A stretch of 64,000 nucleotides of DNA. Source: Butyrivibrio sp. INlla14 (GTDB lineage: Bacteria; Bacillota; Clostridia; Lachnospirales; Lachnospiraceae). Location: NCBI RefSeq assembly GCF_900102515.1, contig NZ_FMVS01000016.1, forward strand, positions 1 to 64,000, written 5' to 3'. The notes beneath the pieces were generated by a model. That model did not search any database and was not told where the DNA came from. It saw only the letters and a list, made by a program, of their open reading frames with translations. Below, piece by piece: positions 8,232-17,115 of the stretch. Each line of letters starts with the position of its first letter. Positions within the stretch are counted from its first letter, which is position 1. A program made the translations under genes and the position numbers.

Positions 8232-8966
8232 ATGAGTACAAATAAGAGAAATTATTCAAAAGAACTTGAAAAGAAAATAGAAGAATTTGGAAAAGAAAAT
8301 GCGCATCCAAGGCTTCTTTTACACGCCTGTTGTGCGCCTTGCTCTTCCTACTGCCTTGAGTATTTAAGGGAATACTTTGATGTGACAGTTTTTTTCTATA
8401 ATCCCAACATTACAGAAGAGGCTGAGTACAGGAAAAGAGTTGAGGAAGAAAAAAGACTGATTTCAGAGTACAATAGGCAGGTGGACGAGGGCTCTTTTGA
8501 CGGGATGAATTCAGATGAAAGGGCCAGAAAGATTGAGATTCTGGAGGGAGACTACATTCCTAAGGATTTTCTTGATGCCGCAAAGGGGTATGAAGACTGC
8601 CCTGAGGGCGGTGACAGATGCAGGAAATGCTTTGAACTAAGACTTGATGAAACGGCCCGGATTGCCTGGGAGAAGGGATATGAGTATTTCACAACCACCC
8701 TAACGATCAGCCCGCTTAAAAACGCTGATGTTTTAAATGAAGTGGGCGAGGAGGCAGCAAGGAAAATCAACTTAGAGAAAACTGCGCAAGTTTCAGGGCA
8801 AGAGAGTTTTAGAGTGGAGTTTTTGCCTTCGGATTTTAAAAAGAAAAATGGCTATAAGCGTTCAATTGAACTATCCCATAAGTTTGGCCTATATAGGCAG
8901 GACTTTTGCGGCTGCGGATTTTCCAAGGCTCAGAGGGAGAGGGAAAAGAAAGAGCGTAGTGAATAA
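8232..8966 (+). CDS. queH: Epoxyqueuosine reductase QueH
   Basis: Reduces epoxyqueuosine to queuosine in the wobble position of GUN-anticodon tRNAs, the cobalamin-independent alternative to QueG. The 244-residue protein shows the family cysteine pattern: LLLHACCAPCSS (about residues 28-39), DRCRKCF (about 128-134) and the late DFCGCGFSK, which hold an iron-sulfur cluster and an adjacent metal site. TTTLTISPLKN and LPSDFKKKNGYKRSIELS are further family motifs. Starts 9 bases after the aroE-aroK stop with a weak ribosome site, so it is probably cotranscribed. Confidence 0.93.
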   Translation: MSTNKRNYSKELEKKIEEFGKENAHPRLLLHACCAPCSSYCLEYLREYFDVTVFFYNPNITEEAEYRKRVEEEKRLISEYNRQVDEGSFDGMNSDERARKIEILEGDYIPKDFLDAAKGYEDCPEGGDRCRKCFELRLDETARIAWEKGYEYFTTTLTISPLKNADVLNEVGEEAARKINLEKTAQVSGQESFRVEFLPSDFKKKNGYKRSIELSHKFGLYRQDFCGCGFSKAQREREKKERSE

Positions 8967-8997
8967 GTTTTGATGGCTATAGAAAAGGGGAATTAAA

Positions 8998-9678
8998 ATG
9001 GGGAATGATATTAAATATGATCCGGTGACAGGTCAGCCGGTTTCAGAAGGTTTGGATGGCGGCCAGGGCCTTGATCCGAATATGCTTGCAGGTTTTGATC
9101 CTGCTACAGGTCAGCCGATACAGGCGCAGCCAGTGCCACCTATGCAGCCAATGCAGATGCAACAGTCTATGCAACAACCAATGCAAGGAAATCCACAGTA
9201 TACAGTGAATGTAGATTCAGCAACCGGACAGCCAATACAGATGCAGCAACCACAGATGCAGCAACCAGTGCAACCAGGGTATTATGTTCCACCAGTAAAT
9301 CAGCAGCCAAGGTATGTTGCACCAATTCCTCAGGTTCAGCATCCGGATGATACAGATCCCAAAGCTAAAAAGCTGGTTCTGGCTTCTGCTATATGCCTTG
9401 CACTTGGGCATATTATGCCGGGGATTTCTTCATATGTAAGTGCCCTTAGCAACTCTTTTTATGATGACGATATATCTTATATTCTTGGTGGTGGCGGATT
9501 TTTCCTGTATATTGCAGCGCTGATACTAATGATAGTTCTAAGAGTCAAGTATCCTAAGAATAAGGGCGGCAAGATCATTATGATCGTAATGATAGCTGAG
9601 ATTGCCCTTACTCTTTTTGCAGTAATCATGCTTTTTGCAACTTGCTGGATTTTCCTTGATACTTTTGGATGTACTTGA
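8998..9678 (+). CDS. Gln/Pro/Met-rich membrane protein of unknown function
   Basis: 226 residues. Residues 1-110 are low complexity with repeated D-P-x-T-G-Q-P and M-Q-Q-P units; the C-terminal half has three hydrophobic segments (about 123-145, 160-180 and 190-215). The build, a disordered Gln-rich cytoplasmic leader followed by three or four helices, resembles the zinc-ribbon protein at 45998, suggesting a paralogous class of membrane proteins with intrinsically disordered tails. No catalytic motif is seen. AGGGGA precedes the ATG. The next gene starts 13 bases after its stop. Confidence 0.75.
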   Translation: MGNDIKYDPVTGQPVSEGLDGGQGLDPNMLAGFDPATGQPIQAQPVPPMQPMQMQQSMQQPMQGNPQYTVNVDSATGQPIQMQQPQMQQPVQPGYYVPPVNQQPRYVAPIPQVQHPDDTDPKAKKLVLASAICLALGHIMPGISSYVSALSNSFYDDDISYILGGGGFFLYIAALILMIVLRVKYPKNKGGKIIMIVMIAEIALTLFAVIMLFATCWIFLDTFGCT

Positions 9679-9691
9679 AAATTTTGAAGTT

Positions 9692-10354
9692 ATGTATAGA
9701 TTGATGATTTTTCTATCCCTGCTTTTGGGAATTGGATTTGCAGTATTGAGGAGCAAAAGAAAAGGAGTGCCCGGAAACATTATCGGCTATACGGTGATGT
9801 TGTCAGTAGTACTTCTTTTGAGCCTTTCAATTGGTGTGACCTTTATAACTTCTGCCGGAGAGGCAATTGGTCTTAACGGTACCGGAGCTGCAGTAGGAAT
9901 AGGTCTTGGAATTTTTACCATGGCTATGATATCCCCGCAGTATAAAAGGAAACTTGCAGGATCATTTTTTATGGCTCTTCCACTTATGTACGGAATTGGG
10001 AAAATAGGTTGCTCTTTTGCCGGGTGCTGCGCAGGGCTCCCATATCACGGGGCTTTTTCTGTGTCTGGAAGAGAAGGAGTAGAAGTCTTTCCCATACAGG
10101 CTCTTGAGGCGGCGGTATTTCTTTTGCTATTTCTAGGATCAGCAGTCCTGGATATCAGAGGGCATTTTAAGCCTGTAATTGCAGCTATAGTCTATGCCTG
10201 CGCCAAGATTATGCTTGATTTTCTAAGAGATACGCATGTGGAGCATATCTTTTCACAAAATCAGATCATGTGCCTTGTGATCGTGATTGTTCTGTGCACC
10301 ATGCATATAATAAGTGCTATAAACAATAAAGACAGGCTGCAAGTCAGACAGTAA
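9692..10354 (+). CDS. Prolipoprotein diacylglyceryl transferase (Lgt)-like membrane protein
   Basis: The open frame reaches back to 9635, overlapping the upstream gene; ATG 9692 (MYRLMIFLSLLL) is the likelier start. About 220 residues, mostly hydrophobic with six or seven helices. The segment MYGIGKIGCSFAGCCAGLPYHG near the middle corresponds to the Lgt signature region, and PIQALEA and the C-terminal DFLRD fit Lgt-family ends. It is shorter than E. coli Lgt (about 290 residues) and the Cys-rich GCSFAGCC form marks a divergent branch, so true lipoprotein acyl transfer is not assured. Lipoproteins are abundant in this window. Confidence 0.7.
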   Translation: MYRLMIFLSLLLGIGFAVLRSKRKGVPGNIIGYTVMLSVVLLLSLSIGVTFITSAGEAIGLNGTGAAVGIGLGIFTMAMISPQYKRKLAGSFFMALPLMYGIGKIGCSFAGCCAGLPYHGAFSVSGREGVEVFPIQALEAAVFLLLFLGSAVLDIRGHFKPVIAAIVYACAKIMLDFLRDTHVEHIFSQNQIMCLVIVIVLCTMHIISAINNKDRLQVRQ

Positions 10355-10372
10355 TACGGATAAAATATAGAC

Positions 10373-10401
10373 TTCACATAATTGGAAAACTCTGTTAAAA
10401 T
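10373..10401 (+). promoter_or_regulatory. Probable argS promoter
   Basis: TTCACA at 10373-10378, 17-bp spacer, TAAAAT at 10396-10401. No T-box element is visible in the roughly 75-base leader. Confidence 0.5.
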
Positions 10402-10477
10402 CGATTAAGTTATCTTCTTATAACAGTAAAAGAAAAGTTGAAGTTTAGTTATAAATCATAAGAAAGAAGGTTTAATT

Positions 10478-12247
10478 TTGGAAAAAGTACTTGAACTAAT
10501 TTCTAAAGAAGTAGGAGATGCCTTTGAGGCAGCTGGATATGACAGGGACCTTGGAAGAGTAACAATCTCTAACCGTCCTGACCTTTGCGAATATCAGTGC
10601 AATGGCGCTATGGCTGGTGCCAAGAAATATGGCAAGGCTCCATTTATTATTGCTGATGAGGTTGCAGCAAAGCTCCAGAACAATGAAATGTTTGATAAGG
10701 TTGATTCTGTTAAGCCAGGATTCCTTAACATCACAGTAAGTGGAGATTTTGCAAGGGGATACATTGTCAAGATGCTCCATGAGAAGCACTTTGGAGTTGA
10801 TAGACCTGCCCACGAGCCTACATACATCATCGACTACGGCGGACCAAACGTTGCCAAGTCTCTTCATGTAGGACATCTCCGTAGCGCAGTTATTGGTGAG
10901 AGTATCAAGAGAATCCTTAAATATACAGGTAATAAGGTAATTGGAGATGCACATCTTGGTGACTGGGGCCTTCAGATGGGCCTTGTTATTTCTGAACTTG
11001 AAGTCAGAAAGCCTGACCTGTGCTATTTTGATCCAAATTACGAGGGAGCATATCCCAAGGAAGCTCCTTTTACAGTAGAAGAGCTGGGAGAAATCTATCC
11101 TGCAGCCAGCGCCAAGTCCAAGGAGGATGAGGCTTTCAAGGCCAAGGCTATGGATGCTACCAAGAAGCTCCAGGATGGCTACAAGCCTTATAGAGCTCTT
11201 TGGCACCATATCATGAATGTTTCTCTTGCAGACCTTAAAAAGAACTACAAGAACCTTAACGTAGATTTCGATCTCTGGAAGGGTGAGTCCGACGCTGATC
11301 CAGTTATTCCTGGAATGGTTGAGTACATGAAGTCTCATGGATATGCACATGAGAGCCAGGGAGCCCTTGTTGTAGACGTTGCTGAAGAAACAGATACCAA
11401 GGAAGTTCCACCTTGCATGATCCTTAAGTCAGATGGAGCATCTCTTTACAATACAACAGACCTTGCTACAATCAAGCAGCGTATGGATGAGAACCACCCA
11501 CAGGGCATCATTTATGTAGTTGATAAGAGACAGGAGCTTTACTTTACACAGGTATTTAGATGCGCTCGCAAGACTAAGCTCGTTATGCCTGAGACAGAGC
11601 TTCACTTTGTGGGCTTTGGTACTATGAATGGCAAGGATGGCAAGCCTTTCAAGACAAGAGCAGGCGGAGTTATGCCACTTGGTGATCTTATAGCTGAGAT
11701 CGATGATAAGATGTACAACAGAATCAAGGAAGGCAATCCTGATATGCCAGAAGAAGAGGCAAAAGACACATCTCATAAGATTGCTCTTTCTGCCCTTAAG
11801 TATGGCGATCTTTCAAACCAGCCATCCAAGGATTACATCTTCGATATTGAGAAATTCACTTCCTTTGAGGGAGATACAGGCCCATACATTCTCTACACAA
11901 TGGTTCGTATCAAGTCAATCCTCAAGAAGTATGAAGCAGAGGGCGCAAGCGTCAAGGATGCCAAGCTCGGCAATCCTGACAGCCCTGCAATGAAGGAACT
12001 CATGCTTCAGCTTACAAGATTTGCAGATGCTATCGAAGGCGCAGCCAAGGACTTTGCTCCTAACAGAATCTGTGCTTACATCTACGATCTTAGTAACGCT
12101 TTTAACAGCTTCTACCACGGAACCAAGATCCTTGCAGAAGCTGACGCAACCAAGAAAGAGAGCTACATTGCCCTCATCGCAACAACATTGAAGGTATTAG
12201 AAACAGGTATAGATCTTCTCGGATTTTCAGCTCCTGAGAGGATGTAA
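10478..12247 (+). CDS. argS: Arginyl-tRNA synthetase
   Basis: Charges tRNA-Arg with arginine. The 589-residue class I enzyme has an N-terminal Add1-type domain (about 1-100), the HIGH-type motif in GPNVAKSLHVGHLRSAVIGES (about 125-145), a KMSKS-equivalent region ending PFKTRAGG and a C-terminal anticodon-binding domain (DALR) ending LLGFSAPERM. The start codon is TTG, supported by AGAAAGAAGG upstream and the absence of a nearby in-frame ATG. Followed by a cluster of hairpins. Confidence 0.96.
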   Translation: MEKVLELISKEVGDAFEAAGYDRDLGRVTISNRPDLCEYQCNGAMAGAKKYGKAPFIIADEVAAKLQNNEMFDKVDSVKPGFLNITVSGDFARGYIVKMLHEKHFGVDRPAHEPTYIIDYGGPNVAKSLHVGHLRSAVIGESIKRILKYTGNKVIGDAHLGDWGLQMGLVISELEVRKPDLCYFDPNYEGAYPKEAPFTVEELGEIYPAASAKSKEDEAFKAKAMDATKKLQDGYKPYRALWHHIMNVSLADLKKNYKNLNVDFDLWKGESDADPVIPGMVEYMKSHGYAHESQGALVVDVAEETDTKEVPPCMILKSDGASLYNTTDLATIKQRMDENHPQGIIYVVDKRQELYFTQVFRCARKTKLVMPETELHFVGFGTMNGKDGKPFKTRAGGVMPLGDLIAEIDDKMYNRIKEGNPDMPEEEAKDTSHKIALSALKYGDLSNQPSKDYIFDIEKFTSFEGDTGPYILYTMVRIKSILKKYEAEGASVKDAKLGNPDSPAMKELMLQLTRFADAIEGAAKDFAPNRICAYIYDLSNAFNSFYHGTKILAEADATKKESYIALIATTLKVLETGIDLLGFSAPERM

Positions 12248-12265
12248 GCGATATGAGGACTGAGT

Positions 12266-12403
12266 AAATGCAATTTCGTGCTTGCACGAAAAATTGCATT
12301 TATGAAAGGACTTAACGGACATGAGGAAAAAAGACATACGAACGAAGTGAGTATGTCGATTTCCGAATGGACGTAGCATGGCGAGAGCGAAGCGGAGCCA
12401 TGC
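12266..12403. repeat. Cluster of three hairpins with GAACGAAGTGA-like loops
   Basis: Hairpin 1 pairs 12266-12281 with 12284-12301 (16 pairs, 2-nt bulge). Hairpin 2 pairs GACATAC (12333-12339) with GTATGTC (12351-12357) around GAACGAAGTGA. Hairpin 3 pairs GCATGGC (12376-12382) with GCCATGC (12397-12403) around GAGAGCGAAGCGGA. A further CGAACGAAGTGG occurs just after. The first may act as the argS terminator, although no long T-run follows; the others look like repeats with variable stems and conserved loops. Confidence 0.65.
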
Positions 12404-12440
12404 GTGATATCGCGAACGAAGTGGTTCTAAAGGTATTTAT

Positions 12441-13784
12441 ATGAAAGACACACAGCACATGTTCAGCAACAGGAAGCTACTCCTGTTGCTGATTCCAATT
12501 ATAGCGGAACAGTTTCTGAACTCCCTGATGGGAATGGCAGACTCCATGATGGTCAGCAACGTAGGAGCTGCGGCTCTCTCCGGAGTATCTCTTGTAGATT
12601 CCATCAATAACCTTGTGGTCCAGGCCTTTAATGCCATGGCTACAGGCGGAGTTATCATCTGCTCCACATATGTAGGACAAAAAGATATGAAAAGGGCTCA
12701 GGATGCCGCAAGACAGGTCATCCTCGTTTCAGCCTTCATATCTTTTGTTTTGATGCTCATATGTCTCATATTTAGAAACCAGCTCCTTGGAATGATCTTT
12801 GGCCAGATAGAGCCAGATGTATATAAGGCAGCCAGCATATATTTTCTTTTAACTATTCTTTCTTATCCGGGAATATCCCTTGCCGCTGCGGGAAGTGCCA
12901 TCTTTAGGGCTCAGTCCAACACAAGACTTCCAATGAACGTGGCAATAGTGTCCAACATCCTAAATGTGGCCGGTAATGCAGTTCTTATCTGGGGATTTGG
13001 CCTTGGAGTTTATGGAGCTGCTATAGCAACACTCCTTTCAAGAGTCTTTTCAGCGGTAGTACTGCTAACTCTTTTACGTAGGAAGAATCAGGAAATATCC
13101 GTCAGAGATTACCTTAAGATCCGACCTGATTTTCCAAAAATCCATCGTATCCTGGCCATGGGAATTCCAAATGGAATCGAGAACTCCATGTTCCAGTTTG
13201 GTAAGCTGGCAATACAGTCATCAGTATCAACCCTTGGGACTATGGCCATTGCAGCTCAGTCTATGACTAACATTTTTGAGAACGTCAACGGAGTTGCCGG
13301 AATTGGCGTTGGAATTGGACTTATGACCATAACAGGCCAGTGTCTTGGCGCAGGGCGCAAGGATGAAGCTATTTATTACACCAAGAAGATGATCGGCTGG
13401 GGATATATAGCCATTCTTGTTAGCTGTCTCTTTACCTACGCTATTGCAAGGCCTGTCACATTCCTGGCAGGCATGGAACCAGAGAGCGCAGGGCTCTGCA
13501 TCTATATGCTGGGCTGGATTACAATTGCCAAGCCACTTTTGTGGGCGCCTTCCTTTGTAACTCCTTATGCCATGAGGGCTGCAGGCGATGTGAAATTCTC
13601 AATGATAATCGCAACCCTAACCATGTGGCTGTGCAGAGTTACTCTGGCTACATACCTCATCAGAGTTGTGGGAATGGGAGCTATGGGAGTATGGATCGGT
13701 ATGTTTGCTGATTGGGCAATAAGAGGTATTATATTTACCTTTAGATTCCGTTCTGGAAAGTGGATACACAGGGTTGTTGAGTAA
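12441..13784 (+). CDS. MATE family cation-coupled efflux transporter
   Basis: Multidrug or metabolite antiporter of the MATE (MatE) fold. The 447-residue protein has about 12 hydrophobic helices in two pseudo-symmetric halves, each starting with the family pattern (LLLLLIPIIAEQFLNSLMGMADSMMVSNVGAAALSGVS and later MGIPNGIENSMFQFGKLAIQSSVSTLG). Substrate cannot be inferred. AAAGG lies 9 bases before the ATG. Not obviously in an operon with its neighbours. Confidence 0.92.
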   Translation: MKDTQHMFSNRKLLLLLIPIIAEQFLNSLMGMADSMMVSNVGAAALSGVSLVDSINNLVVQAFNAMATGGVIICSTYVGQKDMKRAQDAARQVILVSAFISFVLMLICLIFRNQLLGMIFGQIEPDVYKAASIYFLLTILSYPGISLAAAGSAIFRAQSNTRLPMNVAIVSNILNVAGNAVLIWGFGLGVYGAAIATLLSRVFSAVVLLTLLRRKNQEISVRDYLKIRPDFPKIHRILAMGIPNGIENSMFQFGKLAIQSSVSTLGTMAIAAQSMTNIFENVNGVAGIGVGIGLMTITGQCLGAGRKDEAIYYTKKMIGWGYIAILVSCLFTYAIARPVTFLAGMEPESAGLCIYMLGWITIAKPLLWAPSFVTPYAMRAAGDVKFSMIIATLTMWLCRVTLATYLIRVVGMGAMGVWIGMFADWAIRGIIFTFRFRSGKWIHRVVE

Positions 13785-13872
13785 AAGTTATTAGTGTTTT
13801 AATGGTTTTTTAATTAAATATCAAACTAATCTAAAATATAATTAAGGTGTAGTAATTTACGTCTATTTTGCA

Positions 13873-16395
13873 ATGGTAAAACGTATGAATAAAGACAGGA
13901 AAAAGCTTCTTTTTTATGTGCGCTACACCTTAAGTGTGATTGGTGTTTTATTACTATTATCTTCAATATTTGAGCTCATCAGAATATCACGTTCCGACGA
14001 GCTTTCTAGTTCTGTCCAGAGCCCTACTTTGGTCAGTCATAGAGTACTTTTCCTGTGCTCATATAATTCGCTTTATTTTACTTATAATGATCAGATCGAA
14101 GGCCTCAAGGAGACCTTGTATCCAAACGGAATAGAGTTTGACGTTATTTACATGGATACAAAAAAATATGGATCTGAACACGACATTGATATGTTTTATA
14201 CCTTCTTAAAGGACAGGTTAAAAAAGGATAACGGTTATGAAGCTGTACTTCTTGGAGATGATGATGCAGTTAAGTTTGCCTTAAAGTACCAGGATGAGCT
14301 TTTTAAGGATCTTCCTATGGTGTTTTTTGGAGTAAATGACGAAAACTTTGCCGAGGAAGCTGCCAAGAACCCCATGATGACAGGCTTCTATGAGATGGAC
14401 TATCTTAGCGACTGTATCGATCTTGCAGTAGCTCTTTTCCCAGAGAGAAAAGAACTGGTTGCTCTTCACGACAATTCCGCAGCAGGTATAGCGGATGAAG
14501 AGATATTCTATTCTCTTGACTTAGAATACCCTGGATACAAATTTACAGATATAAACAGCGCTCTTCTTACGCAGGATGAGCTTGTTGAAGCATTGCAAGG
14601 AATTTCAAGTGACGATGCAGTGCTCCTTTATATGACCTGCTACAGCGACTGTGAGGGCAAGACCTATTCAGTTCTAGATAGGACTAATACGGTTGTAAAG
14701 TATGCAGATGTACCAATTATCAGGAATTACTCCGGAGGAAGAGAGCAGGGAGTTTTGGGCGGCGTTTACATGGACTTTAGGCATCAGTGCAGGGATGCAG
14801 CCCTTATCATTGTTGACATTCTGGAAAATGGAGCAGACATTTCTGACTATGCACTTGACCTTGATACACCTAGTAAAAGCGTGTTCAGCTATCCGCTAAT
14901 GCAGAAATATGGCATTAGTAAAAAACAGCTTCCTATTTCTACGGAGTATATAGGGGAGCCGGAAAATCTTTTTACCTACTACAGTAAAGTGCTACCTGCT
15001 GCTGTCATGATAGTTACGGCGCTGCTAATCCTGATCGTTACTTCTAACATGGCTGTATCCCAGCAGAGAATAGATAATGAGCAGCTAAAGCGTTCAAAAG
15101 AGGATTTGGAAAAATCAAGGAACAGGCTAAAATACCAGGCGGACCACGATGAACTTTCAGATCTTCTAAATAGAAGAGCTATAGTTGATACTTTAGCAAG
15201 AAAAGTTAAGAGCGGTGATAAATATGCAATCGTCATGGTTGATATCGATGGCTTTAAGGACGTGAACGAGAACTATGGACATAGCATGGCGGATTATATT
15301 ATCAAATATCTGTCAAAAGAGCTAAAGGAAATGTCCGAAAGGGGCAACTGGCTAACCGGAAGATACGGCGGTGATGAGTTTATCATCATGATTCCTAATG
15401 TGAATCTTGATACTGATTCTGAAGAAGTAATACAGATCCTGGAGGCCTTTAGAAAGCCTATAGTTGTGGGCGAAGAGACGATACTTCTATCTGCCAGCAT
15501 AGGAGTTTCAAATTCGAATTTTGAGAACCTTCCGGAGCAGCATATCATAAATGCTGAAATTGCCATGTATGAGGCCAAGAATATGGGCAGAAATACTGTA
15601 TTTATCTATGCTGACGAGATGCAACTTAGGCTGAGGGAAGAAAGCAGGCTAAAGAATCTTGTGATTGAAGCCTTTGACAGAGACCAGTTCTACATTTTGT
15701 ACCAGCCAAAGGTAGAGACTCTAACTGGCAAGGTGGTTGGTTTTGAGGCACTGGTAAGAGCTGAATTTATACAGGAAGGCCCGGGAGTATTCATACCTAT
15801 AGTAGAGAAGAACGGCTGGGTCACAAGGCTGGGGCGTATTGTGACTGAGAAGGTCATTAAGCAGCTTGCAGTATGGAAGGCTCAGGGAAAAGAACTACTT
15901 CCGGTATCCATTAATTTCTCTTCTAAGCAGGTTAATGACCTGGGTTATGTTTCTTTTCTCAGTGACCTGTTAAAAGAGTACGATATACCCGCTAAATATA
16001 TAGAGATTGAGATAACAGAGAGTCTTTTGCTGGAAAAGAGTATTCAGTCGGATAGGCTTTTTGCAGAGCTTAAGGGGCTTGGCATCAGGATTCTGATGGA
16101 TGATTTTGGAACAGGTTATTCATCCCTTGGATATCTTATTTATGTCCCTGTGGATGAGATAAAGCTTGATAAGTCCCTTGTAGATAATTACCTTGTTCCG
16201 GAAAAGGATGGTTTTATAGGCGATGTTATTAAGCTTGTTCATGACATAAATAAAACTATTATCATTGAAGGCGTAGAGGAAGAATGGCAGTTCAAAAGAC
16301 TTTGCGATTTTCAGGCTGATGCTGTTCAGGGCTATTACTTTAGTAAACCTCTTGACCCTAGTTCAGCTATCGATTTTCAGGTAGAAATAGATTGA
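13873..16395 (+). CDS. Periplasmic-sensor GGDEF-EAL protein (cyclic di-GMP turnover)
   Basis: 840 residues. An N-terminal helix anchors a large extracytoplasmic domain (about 50-370) resembling ABC-substrate-binding sensors (RVLFLCSYNSLYFTYNDQIEGL), followed by a second helix (about 375-395) and a short coiled coil. The GGDEF domain keeps RYGGDEF (about 497-503) and DHDELSDLLNRRA, so cyclase activity is possible. The EAL domain keeps FEALVRAEF (EAL 625-627), EITESLL and DDFGTGYSSL, so phosphodiesterase activity is possible. ATG 13873 has no strong ribosome site; ATG 13885 is an alternative. The L,D-transpeptidase gene starts 14 bases after the stop, so the two are probably cotranscribed. Confidence 0.93.
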   Translation: MVKRMNKDRKKLLFYVRYTLSVIGVLLLLSSIFELIRISRSDELSSSVQSPTLVSHRVLFLCSYNSLYFTYNDQIEGLKETLYPNGIEFDVIYMDTKKYGSEHDIDMFYTFLKDRLKKDNGYEAVLLGDDDAVKFALKYQDELFKDLPMVFFGVNDENFAEEAAKNPMMTGFYEMDYLSDCIDLAVALFPERKELVALHDNSAAGIADEEIFYSLDLEYPGYKFTDINSALLTQDELVEALQGISSDDAVLLYMTCYSDCEGKTYSVLDRTNTVVKYADVPIIRNYSGGREQGVLGGVYMDFRHQCRDAALIIVDILENGADISDYALDLDTPSKSVFSYPLMQKYGISKKQLPISTEYIGEPENLFTYYSKVLPAAVMIVTALLILIVTSNMAVSQQRIDNEQLKRSKEDLEKSRNRLKYQADHDELSDLLNRRAIVDTLARKVKSGDKYAIVMVDIDGFKDVNENYGHSMADYIIKYLSKELKEMSERGNWLTGRYGGDEFIIMIPNVNLDTDSEEVIQILEAFRKPIVVGEETILLSASIGVSNSNFENLPEQHIINAEIAMYEAKNMGRNTVFIYADEMQLRLREESRLKNLVIEAFDRDQFYILYQPKVETLTGKVVGFEALVRAEFIQEGPGVFIPIVEKNGWVTRLGRIVTEKVIKQLAVWKAQGKELLPVSINFSSKQVNDLGYVSFLSDLLKEYDIPAKYIEIEITESLLLEKSIQSDRLFAELKGLGIRILMDDFGTGYSSLGYLIYVPVDEIKLDKSLVDNYLVPEKDGFIGDVIKLVHDINKTIIIEGVEEEWQFKRLCDFQADAVQGYYFSKPLDPSSAIDFQVEID

Positions 16396-16409
16396 AAGGA
16401 AGTGGACTT

Positions 16410-17039
16410 ATGAATATGAGAAAAGTGCTTGTAAGGAGCTGCCTGGCTGCGGCGATGTTTATCTTTTTACTGGGAGCAGGCTTTAAAAAGGCCAAAGCCA
16501 GTGATTTTGACCCGGGTTTTTATGCTTCCTATTATCCAGATGTAGCGGCGGCCTATGGGACAGACCCCAATGCTCTTTACAGCCACTATCTTACCTTTGG
16601 AATTAATGAAGGAAGATTTAAAAATGCCCAGGAGGCGGCAACAGGGCAGAGAGATGATACTTTGGATACGCCTACTACTTATGTGGATGTGGATCTTACA
16701 AATCAGCAGATGATCTATTATGTTGACGGAACACCAGTAATAACGTCTTCAATTGTTTCAGGAAATACCAGCAATGGCAATGGAACGCCAACAGGAGTAT
16801 TTTTTATAAACGCCAAAGTCCCCGGAAAATACCTGGTGGGACCTACCTGGAATGTGTGGGTCAATAGATGGATGAGATTTACCGGAGCTGTGGGACTTCA
16901 CGATGCCAGCTGGAGAAGTGAGTTCGGAGGTGAGATCTACAAGAAAAATGGGTCTCATGGATGCGTGAATCTGCCAAGTGATGTGGCTAATTCTCTTTAT
17001 GATATGGTAAACATTGGCACCATGGTCATAGTTCATTGA
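16410..17039 (+). CDS. L,D-transpeptidase with signal peptide (YkuD domain)
   Basis: Forms 3-3 peptidoglycan cross-links or attaches proteins to the wall, outside the membrane. ATG 16410 follows AAAGGA. Signal peptide to about residue 30 (AAAMFIFLLGAGFKKAKAS), then a short YPDV module (DPGFYASYYPDVAAAYGTDPNALYSHYLTFGINEGR, about 33-70), seen in clostridial surface proteins, and the YkuD domain (about 88-210) with GTPTGVFF and the catalytic SHGCVNLP near the end. 209 residues. Its position 14 bases behind a cyclic di-GMP enzyme suggests coordinated control of wall structure with second-messenger signalling. Confidence 0.93.
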   Translation: MNMRKVLVRSCLAAAMFIFLLGAGFKKAKASDFDPGFYASYYPDVAAAYGTDPNALYSHYLTFGINEGRFKNAQEAATGQRDDTLDTPTTYVDVDLTNQQMIYYVDGTPVITSSIVSGNTSNGNGTPTGVFFINAKVPGKYLVGPTWNVWVNRWMRFTGAVGLHDASWRSEFGGEIYKKNGSHGCVNLPSDVANSLYDMVNIGTMVIVH

Positions 17040-17115
17040 CCACTTATACTATATATAGATATTTTTCTTTTTCATAATTCGTTTGTATAAATAATTAGGC
17101 AGAGGATGTAGGATC

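Noticed and set aside
10496..11350. 284-residue minus-strand frame within argS
   Set aside because: Shadow of argS; no ribosome site and implausible composition.
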